Assembly: GCF_014643535.1 (NCBI RefSeq)
Contig: NZ_BMJQ01000009.1
Span: 186,001 to 250,000 of the forward strand
DNA length: 64,000 nucleotides
Source of the DNA: Aliidongia dinghuensis
GTDB taxonomy: Bacteria; Pseudomonadota; Alphaproteobacteria; ATCC43930; CGMCC-115725
Reading direction: 5' to 3'
Shown here piece by piece: positions 37,944-47,163 of this stretch; position 1 is the stretch's first letter, and the number at the start of each line of letters is the position of its first letter. Position numbers and translations under genes: made by a program. The notes under the pieces were generated by a model. It worked only from the letters and a program-made list of their open reading frames with translations. It was not told the DNA's origin and did not search any database.

Positions 37944-39974
37944 TTGTCCGACGACACGACGAACGACGCCCGCCGGCGTCGTGCCACCAGAGGCCGCGTT
38001 CCTGCCAGGGCCTTGCGCCACGGCGCCTCGATTTCCGCACTCAGCCTCGCTGCGCTCCTCTTCTATCACGCATCATCCGCCCGCGCCGCCGAACCGCTGT
38101 CCGCCCACGACATGCCGATCGCGCGCCAGGCGTTCGATCTGATGGACCGCGGCCAGTGGGCACGGGCCGAGAACCTGGCGCAGAACGCCAATGACCCGCT
38201 GCCGGCCAAGCTCATCCTCTGGCTCGACCTGCAGCGCTCCCAAGTCGGGCACAGCTTCGGCGAGATCGCCCAGTTCGTCGACCAGAACCCAGGTTGGCCG
38301 CGCCAGGCCATGCTGCGGCTCCGGGCCGAGGAAACCCTCGACCAGGTGCCGGACGCGACGCTGCGGACCTGGTTTCAGCACCACAAGCCGGTCAGCCCCT
38401 CGGCGAAGCTGAAGGAGGCGGAGCTGATGGTCGCAGGCGGCGACCCCGCCGGCTATGCCGACCGGATTCGCGAGATCTGGATCACCGGCGACTTCTCCGC
38501 CGCCGAGGAGAAGCTGGTGATCGCCCGCTACGGCGACAAATTCACGACCGAGACCGAAGACCGCCGGCTCGACCGGCTGATCTGGGACGGCAAGCTCGAG
38601 GAGGCGACGCGCCAGCTCGCCCGCGTGTCGCCGGATTGGCGCTTGCTCGGCGAAGCGCGCCTCAAGCTCGTGGAGTCGGCCAAGGGGGCGGAAGCGGCCG
38701 TCGCCAGAGTACCGGCCAGCCTGCAGAACGACCCCGGGCTGCTGTTCGCGCGGCTGAAATGGCGCCGTCAGCACGACATGGACGACGAGGCACTCACCAT
38801 CCTGCTGCAAGCGCCGAAGGACCTCGAGCGGCCCGAGCTCTGGTGGCCGGAACGCCAGATCCTGGCCCGCCACCTGCTGGCGGCGCACGACGCTGGGCGC
38901 GCCTACCGGGTGATCGCCGATCATCGCCTGCCGGACGGCGGCAATCTCGCGGAGGCCGAGTTCACCGCCGGCTGGATCTCGTTGCGCTTCCTCAACGATC
39001 CACAGCACGCCTACGAGCATTTCCAGAGACTCTATGGGGTGGCGAAGCTGCCGCTCACCGTCTCGCGCGGCGCCTATTGGGCGGGCCGCGCCGCCGATGC
39101 GCTCGGCCGGTCGCAGGAGGCGCTCGACTGGTACGCCAAGGCGGCGCAGTTCCCGACGACCTATTACGGCCAGCTCGCGAGCGCCGTGCCCGGCGTGGCA
39201 CCGCCGCCGAAACCGGTGCCTGAGCCGAAGGCGACGACGACCCAGGCCGCCGCCTTCAACAAGAAGGAGCTGGTCCACGCGATCCGTGTCCTCGCCGCGG
39301 TCGACGAGGAGGACTACATCAAGCCCTTCCTGATCAGCCTGTCGGAGAGTGCCGAGAACCCGACCGACCACGCGCTGGTCGCCGACCTGGCCGAGGAGAT
39401 CGGCCGGCCGGATCTGGGCGTCGCCGCGGCGAAGCGGGCGAGCTACAGCGGCGTGTCGCTGCTGCGCGCCGGCTATCCGCTGGTGCCCATGCCGCGAAAC
39501 GCCGGCGCGGAACAGGCGCTGCTCCTGGCGCTGACGCGCCAGGAAAGCGCCTTCGACACGCGCGCGCTCTCGCCGACCGGCGCGCGCGGCCTCATGCAGC
39601 TGATGCCGGGGACGGCGAGCCAGGTCGCCAAGACGCTCGAGCTGCCCTTCGTCGAGCGCAAGCTCTCGACCGACGGCATCTACAACGTGACCTTGGGCCA
39701 GGCCTATCTCGATTCGCTGATCGCGCAGTTCAACGGCTCTTACGTGCTGGCGATCGCCGCCTACAACGCAGGCCCGGCACGCGTCCGGCAATGGCTCGGC
39801 GACTACGGCGACCCGCGCTCGCCGGACGTCGACGCCGTCGACTGGGTCGAGGAGATCCCGTTCAGCGAGACGCGCAACTACGTCCAGCGCGTGCTCGAAA
39901 ACCTGCAGGTCTACCGCTTGAGGATCGGCAACCGGTCGCTGGCCTTCTCGCTCGAGGCGGACTTGAGACGATAG
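37944..39974 (+). CDS. Soluble lytic murein transglycosylase (SLT family)
   Basis: 676 residues. Cleaves peptidoglycan glycan strands to 1,6-anhydro-muropeptides in the periplasm. A signal-like hydrophobic segment (ISALSLAALLFYHASSARA) precedes a long helical superhelical domain (about 50-510). The SLT catalytic domain follows, with LALTRQESAFDTRALSPTGA (catalytic Glu534), GLMQLMPGTA and AIAAYNAGPARV. The TTG at 37944 is chosen because GGGGAG lies 6 bases upstream; the frame is open far upstream but that part is antisense to dapA. Confidence 0.92.
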   Translation: MSDDTTNDARRRRATRGRVPARALRHGASISALSLAALLFYHASSARAAEPLSAHDMPIARQAFDLMDRGQWARAENLAQNANDPLPAKLILWLDLQRSQVGHSFGEIAQFVDQNPGWPRQAMLRLRAEETLDQVPDATLRTWFQHHKPVSPSAKLKEAELMVAGGDPAGYADRIREIWITGDFSAAEEKLVIARYGDKFTTETEDRRLDRLIWDGKLEEATRQLARVSPDWRLLGEARLKLVESAKGAEAAVARVPASLQNDPGLLFARLKWRRQHDMDDEALTILLQAPKDLERPELWWPERQILARHLLAAHDAGRAYRVIADHRLPDGGNLAEAEFTAGWISLRFLNDPQHAYEHFQRLYGVAKLPLTVSRGAYWAGRAADALGRSQEALDWYAKAAQFPTTYYGQLASAVPGVAPPPKPVPEPKATTTQAAAFNKKELVHAIRVLAAVDEEDYIKPFLISLSESAENPTDHALVADLAEEIGRPDLGVAAAKRASYSGVSLLRAGYPLVPMPRNAGAEQALLLALTRQESAFDTRALSPTGARGLMQLMPGTASQVAKTLELPFVERKLSTDGIYNVTLGQAYLDSLIAQFNGSYVLAIAAYNAGPARVRQWLGDYGDPRSPDVDAVDWVEEIPFSETRNYVQRVLENLQVYRLRIGNRSLAFSLEADLRR

Positions 39975-39990
39975 GGCCGGCCGAGCCGAG

Positions 39991-40815
39991 TCAGACGACC
40001 TGCCGGCGCGGGCTCTTCCGCCAGGCATGCCGCCAGCGGTATTTCAGCGAGTCGCGCAGGTGCTGGCGCAGGATGGGCTTGCGGAAGAATTCCGACAGGC
40101 CGCCTGACGAGCAGCGGATCCCGTCGGCCGCAACGACCGCATCGGCGTGATAGACGACGGACAGGCCGCGGCTCCAGCTTTGCCAGCAGATCTCCGGATC
40201 CGCCAGGAACATGACGTACCGCGGATCGAACCCGCCGACCTCGTCCCACAGGTCGCGGCGCACCAGGAAGCAGGAGCTCTGCAGCCAGTCGACCGGTTGT
40301 GTCCGGTTGACGTCGAGATGGGCCATCTCGTCATACGCAACGAGCTTGCGCACTCCAGGCAGCTTGCGGAGCGGCGTACGCCGCGCGACCTGGGTGAACA
40401 GACGCGGGAAAGCCCGGGCCGTCATCGCCACCTTGCCGCTCGGCTCTTCGATCTGTTTCGGGCCGACAATGCCGACGGAGGGATGCTTTTGCAGATACTC
40501 CAGCAGAACCTGCACGGTATCGAGCTCAGGCCAAAGAATATCCGGGTTGACAATCAGGATATACGCGCCGATCGCCTGCTCCGCTGCCCGATTGCAGCCT
40601 CGGACATAGTGCAGGTTCTCCGAATTGACGAGCAGCTTGACGCCGTCGTGCTCCGCCAGGGGCGCCAAGATCGCGGCGTTCGCGGGATTACACGAATTGT
40701 CCGCGACGATGATCTCGAGCTTGAAGCGGCCGCGCTGCCGCAGCAAGCCGCGCACATTCTCAACGACCCGGCGCGCCTTGTTGTAGTCCAGGATGACCGC
40801 CGTCACCGTTGGCAT
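39991..40815 (-). CDS. Family 2 glycosyltransferase (rhamnosyltransferase-like)
   Basis: 274 residues. GT-A fold: TAVILDYNKARRVVENVRGLL, EIIVADNSC, an ENLHYVRGCNRAAEQA segment and YILIVNPDILWPE (DxD-like Asn-Pro-Asp), then SCFLVRRDLWDEVGGFDPRY. This subgroup includes rhamnosyltransferases of O-antigen assembly; the donor is not determined. The ATG at 40815 is preferred over an upstream TTG. It is isolated, convergent with the transglycosylase gene. Confidence 0.85.
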   Translation of the reverse strand: MPTVTAVILDYNKARRVVENVRGLLRQRGRFKLEIIVADNSCNPANAAILAPLAEHDGVKLLVNSENLHYVRGCNRAAEQAIGAYILIVNPDILWPELDTVQVLLEYLQKHPSVGIVGPKQIEEPSGKVAMTARAFPRLFTQVARRTPLRKLPGVRKLVAYDEMAHLDVNRTQPVDWLQSSCFLVRRDLWDEVGGFDPRYVMFLADPEICWQSWSRGLSVVYHADAVVAADGIRCSSGGLSEFFRKPILRQHLRDSLKYRWRHAWRKSPRRQVV

Positions 40816-41044
40816 CTCATCCGGATCGAGCAATCAGGCCCCCAGAGGTCGGTCGATAAGCGCGGATCGCGCAGAAGCGGCGGAAGAACATCCGCCCACC
40901 ATGGCCCGAACTTAAAGTTGCTCCCGCATTCTTACAAGCGCTTCGCGGGGGGGCTATGTTGCCTCGGGCGAGATGGCGCGATAAGGAAGAGTGAGGGTTG
41001 CTCGTGACGGTCGAGCGCCGCACCCAGCCGGATCAGCCGCCAGC

Positions 41045-41893
41045 ATGACCGAATTTCGCGAACGCTTCGTCTCGGCCCAGGACGGTGCGCAGCTCTATCT
41101 GCGCGACTATGGCGATCCGCTGGCACCACGCGCGCCGCTTCTTTGCCTTGCCGGCATCTCGCGCAATTCCAAGGACTACCATGCCCTCGCCCTGCGCCAT
41201 GCCGGCAAGCGCCGCGTCGTCTGTCCGGACTATCGCGGCCGCGGCCGTTCGGCGCGCGACCCGGACTGGCGCAACTATGCGCCGCCGGTGATCCTGGGCG
41301 ACATCCTGCAGATCATGGCGGCGCTCGATCTTGGCCGGGTCGTGCTGGTCGGCACCTCGTTCGGCGGGCTGCTCTCGATGGCGCTCAACGCGTTGAAGCC
41401 GGGCGCCGCCGCAGGCCTGGTGCTGAACGACATCGGTCCCACCGTGGGCAACGGGTCGGGCAATATCATCGAGCGCATCGGCCGCGACCATCCGCAACCC
41501 GACCTCGCCGCGGCCGTGCGCTACCTCCGCACGGAGTTCAGCCACCTGTCCTATCGTACGGACGAGGAGTGGCTCGATTTCGCCGAGCGCACCTATCGGC
41601 GGGGCGGGGATGGGCTCTGGCACCACGACTGGGACCCGGCGATCGCCCGGCCGTTCGTCGCCGGCGACACCGGCGGCATGGATCTCTGGGCGCTCTTCTG
41701 CGGCTTCGCCCGGATCCCGGCGCTCGTCGTGCGCGGCGGCATCTCGGACCTGTTGACCGCCGAAGGCCTGGCACGGATGGTGGAGGCGAAGCCCGATCTC
41801 GAGACCGTGACCGTGCCGGGCGTCGGCCACACGCCGCACCTCGGCGAGCCGGAAGTAGAAGGAGTACTCGATGAGTTCCTCGACCGTTGCTGA
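41045..41893 (+). CDS. Alpha/beta hydrolase
   Basis: 282 residues. Alpha/beta-hydrolase fold with an oxyanion region LLCLAGISRNSKDY, the nucleophile elbow VGTSFGGLLS (Ser in GTSFGG), and the C-terminal catalytic His in GVGHTPHLGEP. The substrate is unknown. The last 23 bases overlap the start of the threonine-dehydratase-like gene, so the two are translationally coupled. Confidence 0.87.
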   Translation: MTEFRERFVSAQDGAQLYLRDYGDPLAPRAPLLCLAGISRNSKDYHALALRHAGKRRVVCPDYRGRGRSARDPDWRNYAPPVILGDILQIMAALDLGRVVLVGTSFGGLLSMALNALKPGAAAGLVLNDIGPTVGNGSGNIIERIGRDHPQPDLAAAVRYLRTEFSHLSYRTDEEWLDFAERTYRRGGDGLWHHDWDPAIARPFVAGDTGGMDLWALFCGFARIPALVVRGGISDLLTAEGLARMVEAKPDLETVTVPGVGHTPHLGEPEVEGVLDEFLDRC

Positions 41894-42869
41894 CGCCGAC
41901 CTGCCAACCTTCGCCGACGTCGTGGCGGCCGCCGACCGGCTCAAGGGCCAGGCGATCGTGACGCCGCTTGTCGAGTCGAGCGCGCTCAACAAGCGCCTGG
42001 GCTTCCGCCTGCTGGTCAAGGCCGAGCCGCTGCAGCGCACCGGCTCCTTCAAGTTCCGCGGCGCGTTCAACCGCCTGGTCCAGCTCGACGAGGCCGCTCG
42101 GCGGCGCGGCGTGGTCGCCTTCTCCTCCGGCAACCACGCCCAGGGTGTGGCGGCTGCGGCCGAGATCCTGGGCATGCCCGCCACCATCGTGATGCCGGCC
42201 GACGCGCCGGCGATCAAGCTCGCCAACACGCGCGGCTACGGCGCCGAGGTCGTGACCTACGACCGCTGGACCGAGGACCGCGAGGCGGTCGCGGCCCGCA
42301 TCGCCGCCGAGCGCGGCGCCACCATCGTCAAGCCCTACGACGAGCGCGACATCATCGCCGGTCAGGGCACGGCAGCGCTCGAGATCATTGCGCAGGCGGC
42401 CGAGCGCGGCATCGCGATCGACGCCATGGCAGCCAACTCGTCCGGCGGCGGCCTCATCGCCGGCTGCGCCCTCGCCTTCGCCGCCAGGAGCCCGGTGACC
42501 AAGGTCTATTGCGCCGAACCGACCGGCTTCGACGACCATGCCCGCTCGCTCGCTGCGGGTAGCCGCGTCGCCAACACGCCGGGGGCGACGTCGATCTGCG
42601 ATGCGCTGCTGGCCGCGACGCCCGGCCGGCTCACGTTCGAGATCAACCGTCGGCACCTGGCCGGCGGCCTGGTCGCGAGCGATGCCGAGGCAAAGCGCGC
42701 GATGGCGGTCGCGTTCAACGAACTGAAGCTGGTGGTGGAGCCGGGCGGCGCCATCGCCCTCGCAGCAGCCCTCGAAGGACGCTTCCCCGGCCAGCCGCGC
42801 ACGGTCGCGGTCATCGCGTCCGGCGGCAATGTCGATCCCGCGCTGTTCCGCGAGGCGCTCGCCGCCTGA
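41871..42869 (+). CDS. Threonine/serine dehydratase (PLP fold type II)
   Basis: 332 residues, the catalytic domain only with no C-terminal ACT regulatory domain. The PLP lysine is Lys61 in RTGSFKFRGAFNRL. SSGNHAQGVA and the phosphate-binding NSSGGGLIAG loop are present. It would deaminate threonine or serine to 2-oxo acids; serine racemase activity is possible for this short form. AAGGAG precedes the ATG by 6 bases, inside the upstream hydrolase gene. Confidence 0.9.
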   Translation: MSSSTVADADLPTFADVVAAADRLKGQAIVTPLVESSALNKRLGFRLLVKAEPLQRTGSFKFRGAFNRLVQLDEAARRRGVVAFSSGNHAQGVAAAAEILGMPATIVMPADAPAIKLANTRGYGAEVVTYDRWTEDREAVAARIAAERGATIVKPYDERDIIAGQGTAALEIIAQAAERGIAIDAMAANSSGGGLIAGCALAFAARSPVTKVYCAEPTGFDDHARSLAAGSRVANTPGATSICDALLAATPGRLTFEINRRHLAGGLVASDAEAKRAMAVAFNELKLVVEPGGAIALAAALEGRFPGQPRTVAVIASGGNVDPALFREALAA

Positions 42870-42874
42870 CCGTT

Positions 42875-42919
42875 AGGAAACTTCCCGCCAGGAAACTTCC
42901 CGTCAGGAAACCTCGGGCT
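42875..42919. repeat. Three tandem 15-bp units at the 3' end of the bactofilin gene
   Basis: AGGAAACTTCCCGCC, AGGAAACTTCCCGTC and AGGAAACCTCGGGCT run head to tail. The third copy carries the end of the bactofilin coding sequence and the other two follow its stop. In the bactofilin frame they read EVS-stop, REVSW, REVS-stop, so the unit is exactly five codons and stays in frame. Confidence 0.8.
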
Positions 42920-43307
42920 CGGCCGCCGCTTCCGCCGTCGCTGCGGCCGATTCGCCCTGCAGCTCGAGCACCGCGCCGGGCGCGCTGTCGAATGCGTGGC
43001 AGCGCACATCGGCGTGGACGCGGGCCGTCTTGAGCAGCGACACGTGCGACGCGCTCACGAGTCCGTGGACCGTACCGGCTATCGTCACGCGGTCGGCGTA
43101 CAGGTTGCCGATCACGGTGCCGGTCTGGCCGACCGTGATGGCACTCGCCTCGACGTCGCCGTTGACGATGCCGTCGATGTGGATTTCACCGTCGGAGCGC
43201 AGGCTGCCCGTGATCTGGAAATCGGCCGCGAGGATCGACAGCCCGCCGCGCCGGCTCACGACCGGCTGCGGCTTGCCGCCTTCCTCAGTTCGACGCCTTG
43301 AGAACAC
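42903..43307 (-). CDS. Bactofilin (polymer-forming cytoskeletal protein)
   Basis: 134 residues. A right-handed beta-helix domain (DUF583) from about 25 to 115 shows the repeating pattern DFQITGSLRSDGEIHIDGIVN... GTVIGNLYADRVTIAGTVHG. Short disordered tails flank it; the C-terminal one is Ala/Glu-rich. Bactofilins polymerise without nucleotide and scaffold local cell-wall synthesis or hydrolysis. The start lies inside the preceding M23 peptidase gene (23-base overlap), a linkage seen in other bacteria where the peptidase is a bactofilin partner. Confidence 0.93.
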   Translation of the reverse strand: MFSRRRTEEGGKPQPVVSRRGGLSILAADFQITGSLRSDGEIHIDGIVNGDVEASAITVGQTGTVIGNLYADRVTIAGTVHGLVSASHVSLLKTARVHADVRCHAFDSAPGAVLELQGESAAATAEAAAEPEVS

Positions 43308-44652
43308 CCGCTTTTCCCACCTCGAGGAATTTCTCCGGATCCTGCGGCGTGCCGTTGACGACGACCTCGTAATGCACGTGCGGGCCGGTCGACCGGCCGC
43401 TCGAGCCGAGGAGGCCGATCTGGCTGTGCTTGCCGATCTTTTGGCCGACGTTGACCAGGATACGGTTCAGATGGCCGTATTTCGTGTGGATGCCGTTGCC
43501 GTGGTCGATCTCGACCAGCTTGCCGTAGCCGGTCGAATAGCCGGCGAACACGACCGTGCCGGCTGCCGTGCTCATGACCGGGGTCTTGTAGGGGCCGGAG
43601 AGATCGACACCGGTATGCATGGCCATGCGGCCGTTGAACGGGTCGTGGCGCACGCCGAACGGGCTCTCGAAATTGTATTTGTCGAGCGGCGCCGTCAGCG
43701 GCAGCGTCTTCATCAGCTTCGCGACCTGCTCGTCCGGCAGCTGCGCCCCCTTGTTCGCGCCGACCGCGACATAGGGACCGCCCACCGACGCCGGGCGCAC
43801 GCCCAGCTGGGCCAGCAGCTTTTCGACACTGAAGCCGTTGTCGGCTGTTTCGACCTTGCCCGCCGGCTCTTCCTCGCCGTCGGTCGCAGCGCCCCCGCCC
43901 ACAGTGCCAGCAGCTGAGGCACCATCGGTGGTCGGCACGGTCACGAGCTTGCCCGTGAGCTCCGCCCGGGGGGCCGGCCGGGTCGCGAGCTTCTTCTCGA
44001 GCTCGCTCACCTTGAGCTTCAGGCGCTCGCGGTCGGCCGCGATGGTCTTTTCCGCCGCATCCTTCGCCTGGGCGAGCTCGCCGATCGACTTCTGCAGCTT
44101 GCCCTTCTCCGCGGTCAGCTTCTGGCGCTCGGTCGTCGCCTGCGCCAGCTGTTCCGCGGTCTGTTCGTAGAGCGACCGGTTCTGCGCGTTCTGAGCGCCC
44201 AGGATCTTGAGGTCGTTCTCGAGTTGCGCCACGCGCTCGGTCAGCTTCGCGGCATCGAGTTCGGCCGCCGCCTGCTGCGCATCACCGTCGGCCGAGGGTG
44301 CCGCGTCCTTGCGCTGGTCGGCGAGCGTCTTCACCCGGCTGTCGGCCAGCTGCGCCGCCGACTGGGCCTCGGCCAGCTGCGCCTTCAGCGTCTCGACCGC
44401 GCGGGCGAGTTCGGCCTGCGACGAGCTGGCGTCGACCTGCAGGTTGAGGTCGGCATCGGACTTCGGCGTGAGCGTGGTGGGGATGAACGTGGTGAGGGCG
44501 ACCGCGGCGACACTCAAGACCGACGCGGCGACGAACGACATCTGTAACGGGCCGGACAGGTTCAGATGGGTAACCCGTCCATTGCTACGTATCAGGATCT
44601 GCCGGTCAGGGAACAGACGTCCCCCAAGCCTCGAAAGTGTGCCGATCATCAT
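43285..44652 (-). CDS. M23 family metallopeptidase with coiled coil (LytM type)
   Basis: 455 residues. One membrane helix (about 38-60) is followed by a long coiled coil (about 70-235) and a low-complexity linker. A C-terminal LytM zinc peptidase has the ligand set MHTGVDLSGPYKTP (HxxxD) and GPHVHYEVVVNG (HxH), so it should be an active peptidoglycan endopeptidase anchored in the inner membrane. It is the first gene of a pair with the overlapping bactofilin, suggesting bactofilin-directed wall remodelling and cell-shape control. Confidence 0.93.
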   Translation of the reverse strand: MMIGTLSRLGGRLFPDRQILIRSNGRVTHLNLSGPLQMSFVAASVLSVAAVALTTFIPTTLTPKSDADLNLQVDASSSQAELARAVETLKAQLAEAQSAAQLADSRVKTLADQRKDAAPSADGDAQQAAAELDAAKLTERVAQLENDLKILGAQNAQNRSLYEQTAEQLAQATTERQKLTAEKGKLQKSIGELAQAKDAAEKTIAADRERLKLKVSELEKKLATRPAPRAELTGKLVTVPTTDGASAAGTVGGGAATDGEEEPAGKVETADNGFSVEKLLAQLGVRPASVGGPYVAVGANKGAQLPDEQVAKLMKTLPLTAPLDKYNFESPFGVRHDPFNGRMAMHTGVDLSGPYKTPVMSTAAGTVVFAGYSTGYGKLVEIDHGNGIHTKYGHLNRILVNVGQKIGKHSQIGLLGSSGRSTGPHVHYEVVVNGTPQDPEKFLEVGKAGVLKASN

Positions 44653-45291
44653 CCCCCGCGCGGTAAGCCGATTGCCGCCTGTCGCATCATCGCCCTGACG
44701 AGACGATGCCCCTGACGCCTAGGCTGCAAATCCGTCTTGAGCCACATCCGGTGCGGCACACTTGTCCCGCGTTCCCGATTTATCCCAAAATTCATCCACA
44801 GGATGAACTCGATTCGGGTTCACGTTTCGCCCTGGGTCGGGCAGGTCCTCACCGAACGCGTTGGACCGTATCCGCAGATTTCCAGCCTGGCAACTCAAAA
44901 TGCTTTTCACTGTCACTTTTTTGTCGCGGTTCGGCGCGACTCGGCGCCGAAAGCCGTGATCGGGAAGGCATGGAATTATCTTGCTTTTTTCATAAATGTC
45001 ATACTATTGCGATCCGCATCCATCAATACCGCCAGCACCCTCAATGGCTGGGCCTCCAGCGCTGGTCGACCCGGTCAGTCGTCGACCGCCGGCGCCAACG
45101 GGACAACTTTTGAGCGCCATAGCCGAGTCGCCAGCGCGACTCCGCCGCAGCGCAGCAAATCAGCGCGGCGCCGGTCCTGCACGCCAAAGCAGTTGATCCG
45201 GGCCGAAGCCGCGGGCTATGACCCAGCGGCGGGACCGCCCAAGCGGCGCCACACCCGCCGTCATCCGTTCCGATCGGGACCCCATCACTCC
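44653..45291. other. Gene-free region between the M23 and liv operons
   Basis: About 640 bases. The frame of livH stays open upstream but the sequence there is not protein-like, and no other recognised gene lies here; in particular there is no binding protein for the transporter. The stretch 44900-45010 is relatively A/T-rich and is the likely location of promoters for the divergent operons. Confidence 0.55.
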
Positions 45292-46161
45292 ATGACCTGG
45301 GAAGTCTATGCCAACGTCATCATCGGCGGGATCCTGACCGGTCTCGTCTATGGCCTGATGGCGCTCGGCCTCTCGGTCATCTTCGGCGTCGTGCGCGTCG
45401 TCAATTTCGCCCATGGCGAACTGACGATGGTGGCGATGTATCTGACGGTGCTCGGCTGCAGCACCTGGGGCGTCGACCCGCTGTGGATCCTGGTGCCGCT
45501 CGCCGCCCTCATGTTCCTCGTCGGCTATGCGCTGCAGAGCCTGCTCGTGCATCCGTTTATGACGCGGCCCGATCATGCGCAGTTCATGCTGCTGGTCGCG
45601 GTCGGCATGATCCTGACCAACGGCGCGCTCATCCTGTTCGGGCCCGACGCGCGCAGCGTCCAGGTCGACTATGCGCTCGACAGTATCGAGCTCGGGCCGC
45701 TGCTGGTCGACAAAGTGCGGCTCTACGCGGCACTCGCAGCCCTCGCGGTCGCGGCGGCGCTGTTCGCCTTCTTCCGCCTGTCGCCGACCGGCAAGGCGAT
45801 CCGGGCCTGCGCCGACAATTACCGCGGCGCGCTCGTCGTCGGGCTCGACGTCCGGCGCCTGTTCGCCCTCACCTTCGGCTGTGGGGCCGCCTGCGTCGGC
45901 GCCGCCGGCGCCATGCTGGTGCTGCTGGGCGACGTGACGCCGTCGCTGGGGCCCGCCTACACCCTCCTCGCCTTCGTCATCGTCATCGTCGGCGGGCTCG
46001 GCAACATGGCGGGAGCACTGGTGGCGGGCGTGCTGATCGGTGTCAGCGAGGCGCTGGCTGGGCTGGTGCTCGTGCCCTCGATGAAGAGCATGGTCAGCTT
46101 CGGCCTCTTGATCCTGGTGCTGCTGTTCCGGCCGCAGGGGCTGTTAGGGCGCAGCGCATGA
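45292..46161 (+). CDS. livH: Branched-chain amino acid ABC transporter permease LivH
   Basis: 289 residues, eight or so membrane helices. Family motifs: GGILTGLVYGLMALGLSVIF, GVVRVVNFAHGELTMV near the N-terminus, AIRACADNYRGALVVGLDV (EAA-like coupling loop) and a C-terminal GGLGNMAGALVAGVLIG. The ATG at 45292 gives the usual N-terminus. First gene of livHMGF; its stop overlaps livM by four bases. Substrates are probably branched-chain amino acids, or urea/amides as in related HAAT systems. Confidence 0.93.
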   Translation: MTWEVYANVIIGGILTGLVYGLMALGLSVIFGVVRVVNFAHGELTMVAMYLTVLGCSTWGVDPLWILVPLAALMFLVGYALQSLLVHPFMTRPDHAQFMLLVAVGMILTNGALILFGPDARSVQVDYALDSIELGPLLVDKVRLYAALAALAVAAALFAFFRLSPTGKAIRACADNYRGALVVGLDVRRLFALTFGCGAACVGAAGAMLVLLGDVTPSLGPAYTLLAFVIVIVGGLGNMAGALVAGVLIGVSEALAGLVLVPSMKSMVSFGLLILVLLFRPQGLLGRSA

Positions 46162-47159
46162 CCCAGTCAATCCTTGCGCTGTCGATGCCGGCCCGGGCAC
46201 TCGTGCTGGCCGGGTTCGCCCTGGCGCTGGCGGCACCCTTCGTCGCCGGGCCCTATCTCCTGTCCGTGCTCGTGCTGGCGCTCTATTACGCCTATGTCGG
46301 GCAGGCTTGGAACGTGATGATGGGCTTCGCCGGCCAGCTGTCCTTGGGCCACGCGCTCTATGTCGGGCTTGGCGCCTATCTCTCGGCCGCACTCTACCTG
46401 CACGCCGGCATCGGGCCTTGGGTGGGAGTGCTGCTTGCCGCCGCCGTTGCAGCGCTGGCAGGTGCTGCGATCGGCGCCCTCGCCTTCCGCTTCGGCATCG
46501 GCGGCGTCTATTTCGCGCTGCTCACCATCGCCTTCGCCGAGTTCACCCGGATCGGCTTCGAACACATCGACTGGCTGGGTGGCGCCGGCGGCCTGTTCCT
46601 GCCGGTGGTCGAGCGCGGGCAGCTCGACATCGCAAACCTGCGCGGCGGGCCGCAGCTGTTCTATTACCTGCTGCTGATCCTGGCCGCGGGTGCCTTCTGG
46701 CTGTGCCACACGCTCCGCCATCGCCGCATCGGCTATTACTGGCTGGCGATCCGCGAAGACCCCGAGGCGGCACGTGCCCTCGGCATCGACCTGTTCCGCT
46801 ACCGGGTGCTGGCCGCCGCGATCTCCGCCGCCATGGCGTCGGTCGCCGGCGTCATTGCTGCCTTCTACTACAACAGCCTGACGCCGGCCGACAGTTTCGG
46901 CGCGGCGAAGTCGATCGAGATCATCTTGGGCCCGCTCGTCGGCGGGCTCGGCACGTTGGCCGGCCCGATCCTGGGCGCCTTCGTGCTGACCGGCCTCAGC
47001 GAAAGCCTGCAGGCGCTGCTGGACGCGACCGGGCATCAGGTGCCAGGCGCGACACAGCTGTTCTACGGCGTCGTGCTGCTGCTGGTGATCAAGTACCTGC
47101 CGAACGGCATCTGGCCCTGGCTCGCGCGCTGGCTTGGCCTCGCCGCACGGGAGGACTGA
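46158..47159 (+). CDS. livM: Branched-chain amino acid ABC transporter permease LivM
   Basis: 333 residues, about ten membrane helices. It contains WNVMMGFAGQLSLGHALYVG (the conserved AGQ.SLGHA), LAIREDPEAARALGIDLFRY (coupling loop), and GPLVGGLGTLAGPILGAFVL. Partner of LivH in the membrane core. ATGA overlap with livH; five bases separate it from livG. Confidence 0.94.
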   Translation: MTQSILALSMPARALVLAGFALALAAPFVAGPYLLSVLVLALYYAYVGQAWNVMMGFAGQLSLGHALYVGLGAYLSAALYLHAGIGPWVGVLLAAAVAALAGAAIGALAFRFGIGGVYFALLTIAFAEFTRIGFEHIDWLGGAGGLFLPVVERGQLDIANLRGGPQLFYYLLLILAAGAFWLCHTLRHRRIGYYWLAIREDPEAARALGIDLFRYRVLAAAISAAMASVAGVIAAFYYNSLTPADSFGAAKSIEIILGPLVGGLGTLAGPILGAFVLTGLSESLQALLDATGHQVPGATQLFYGVVLLLVIKYLPNGIWPWLARWLGLAARED

Positions 47160-47163
47160 GCCC

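Noticed and set aside
44780..44800. DnaA-box-like TTATCCCAA and TCATCCACA near each other
   Set aside because: Only two imperfect boxes, with no cluster, no A/T-rich unwinding element and no dnaA, parAB or other origin gene nearby.
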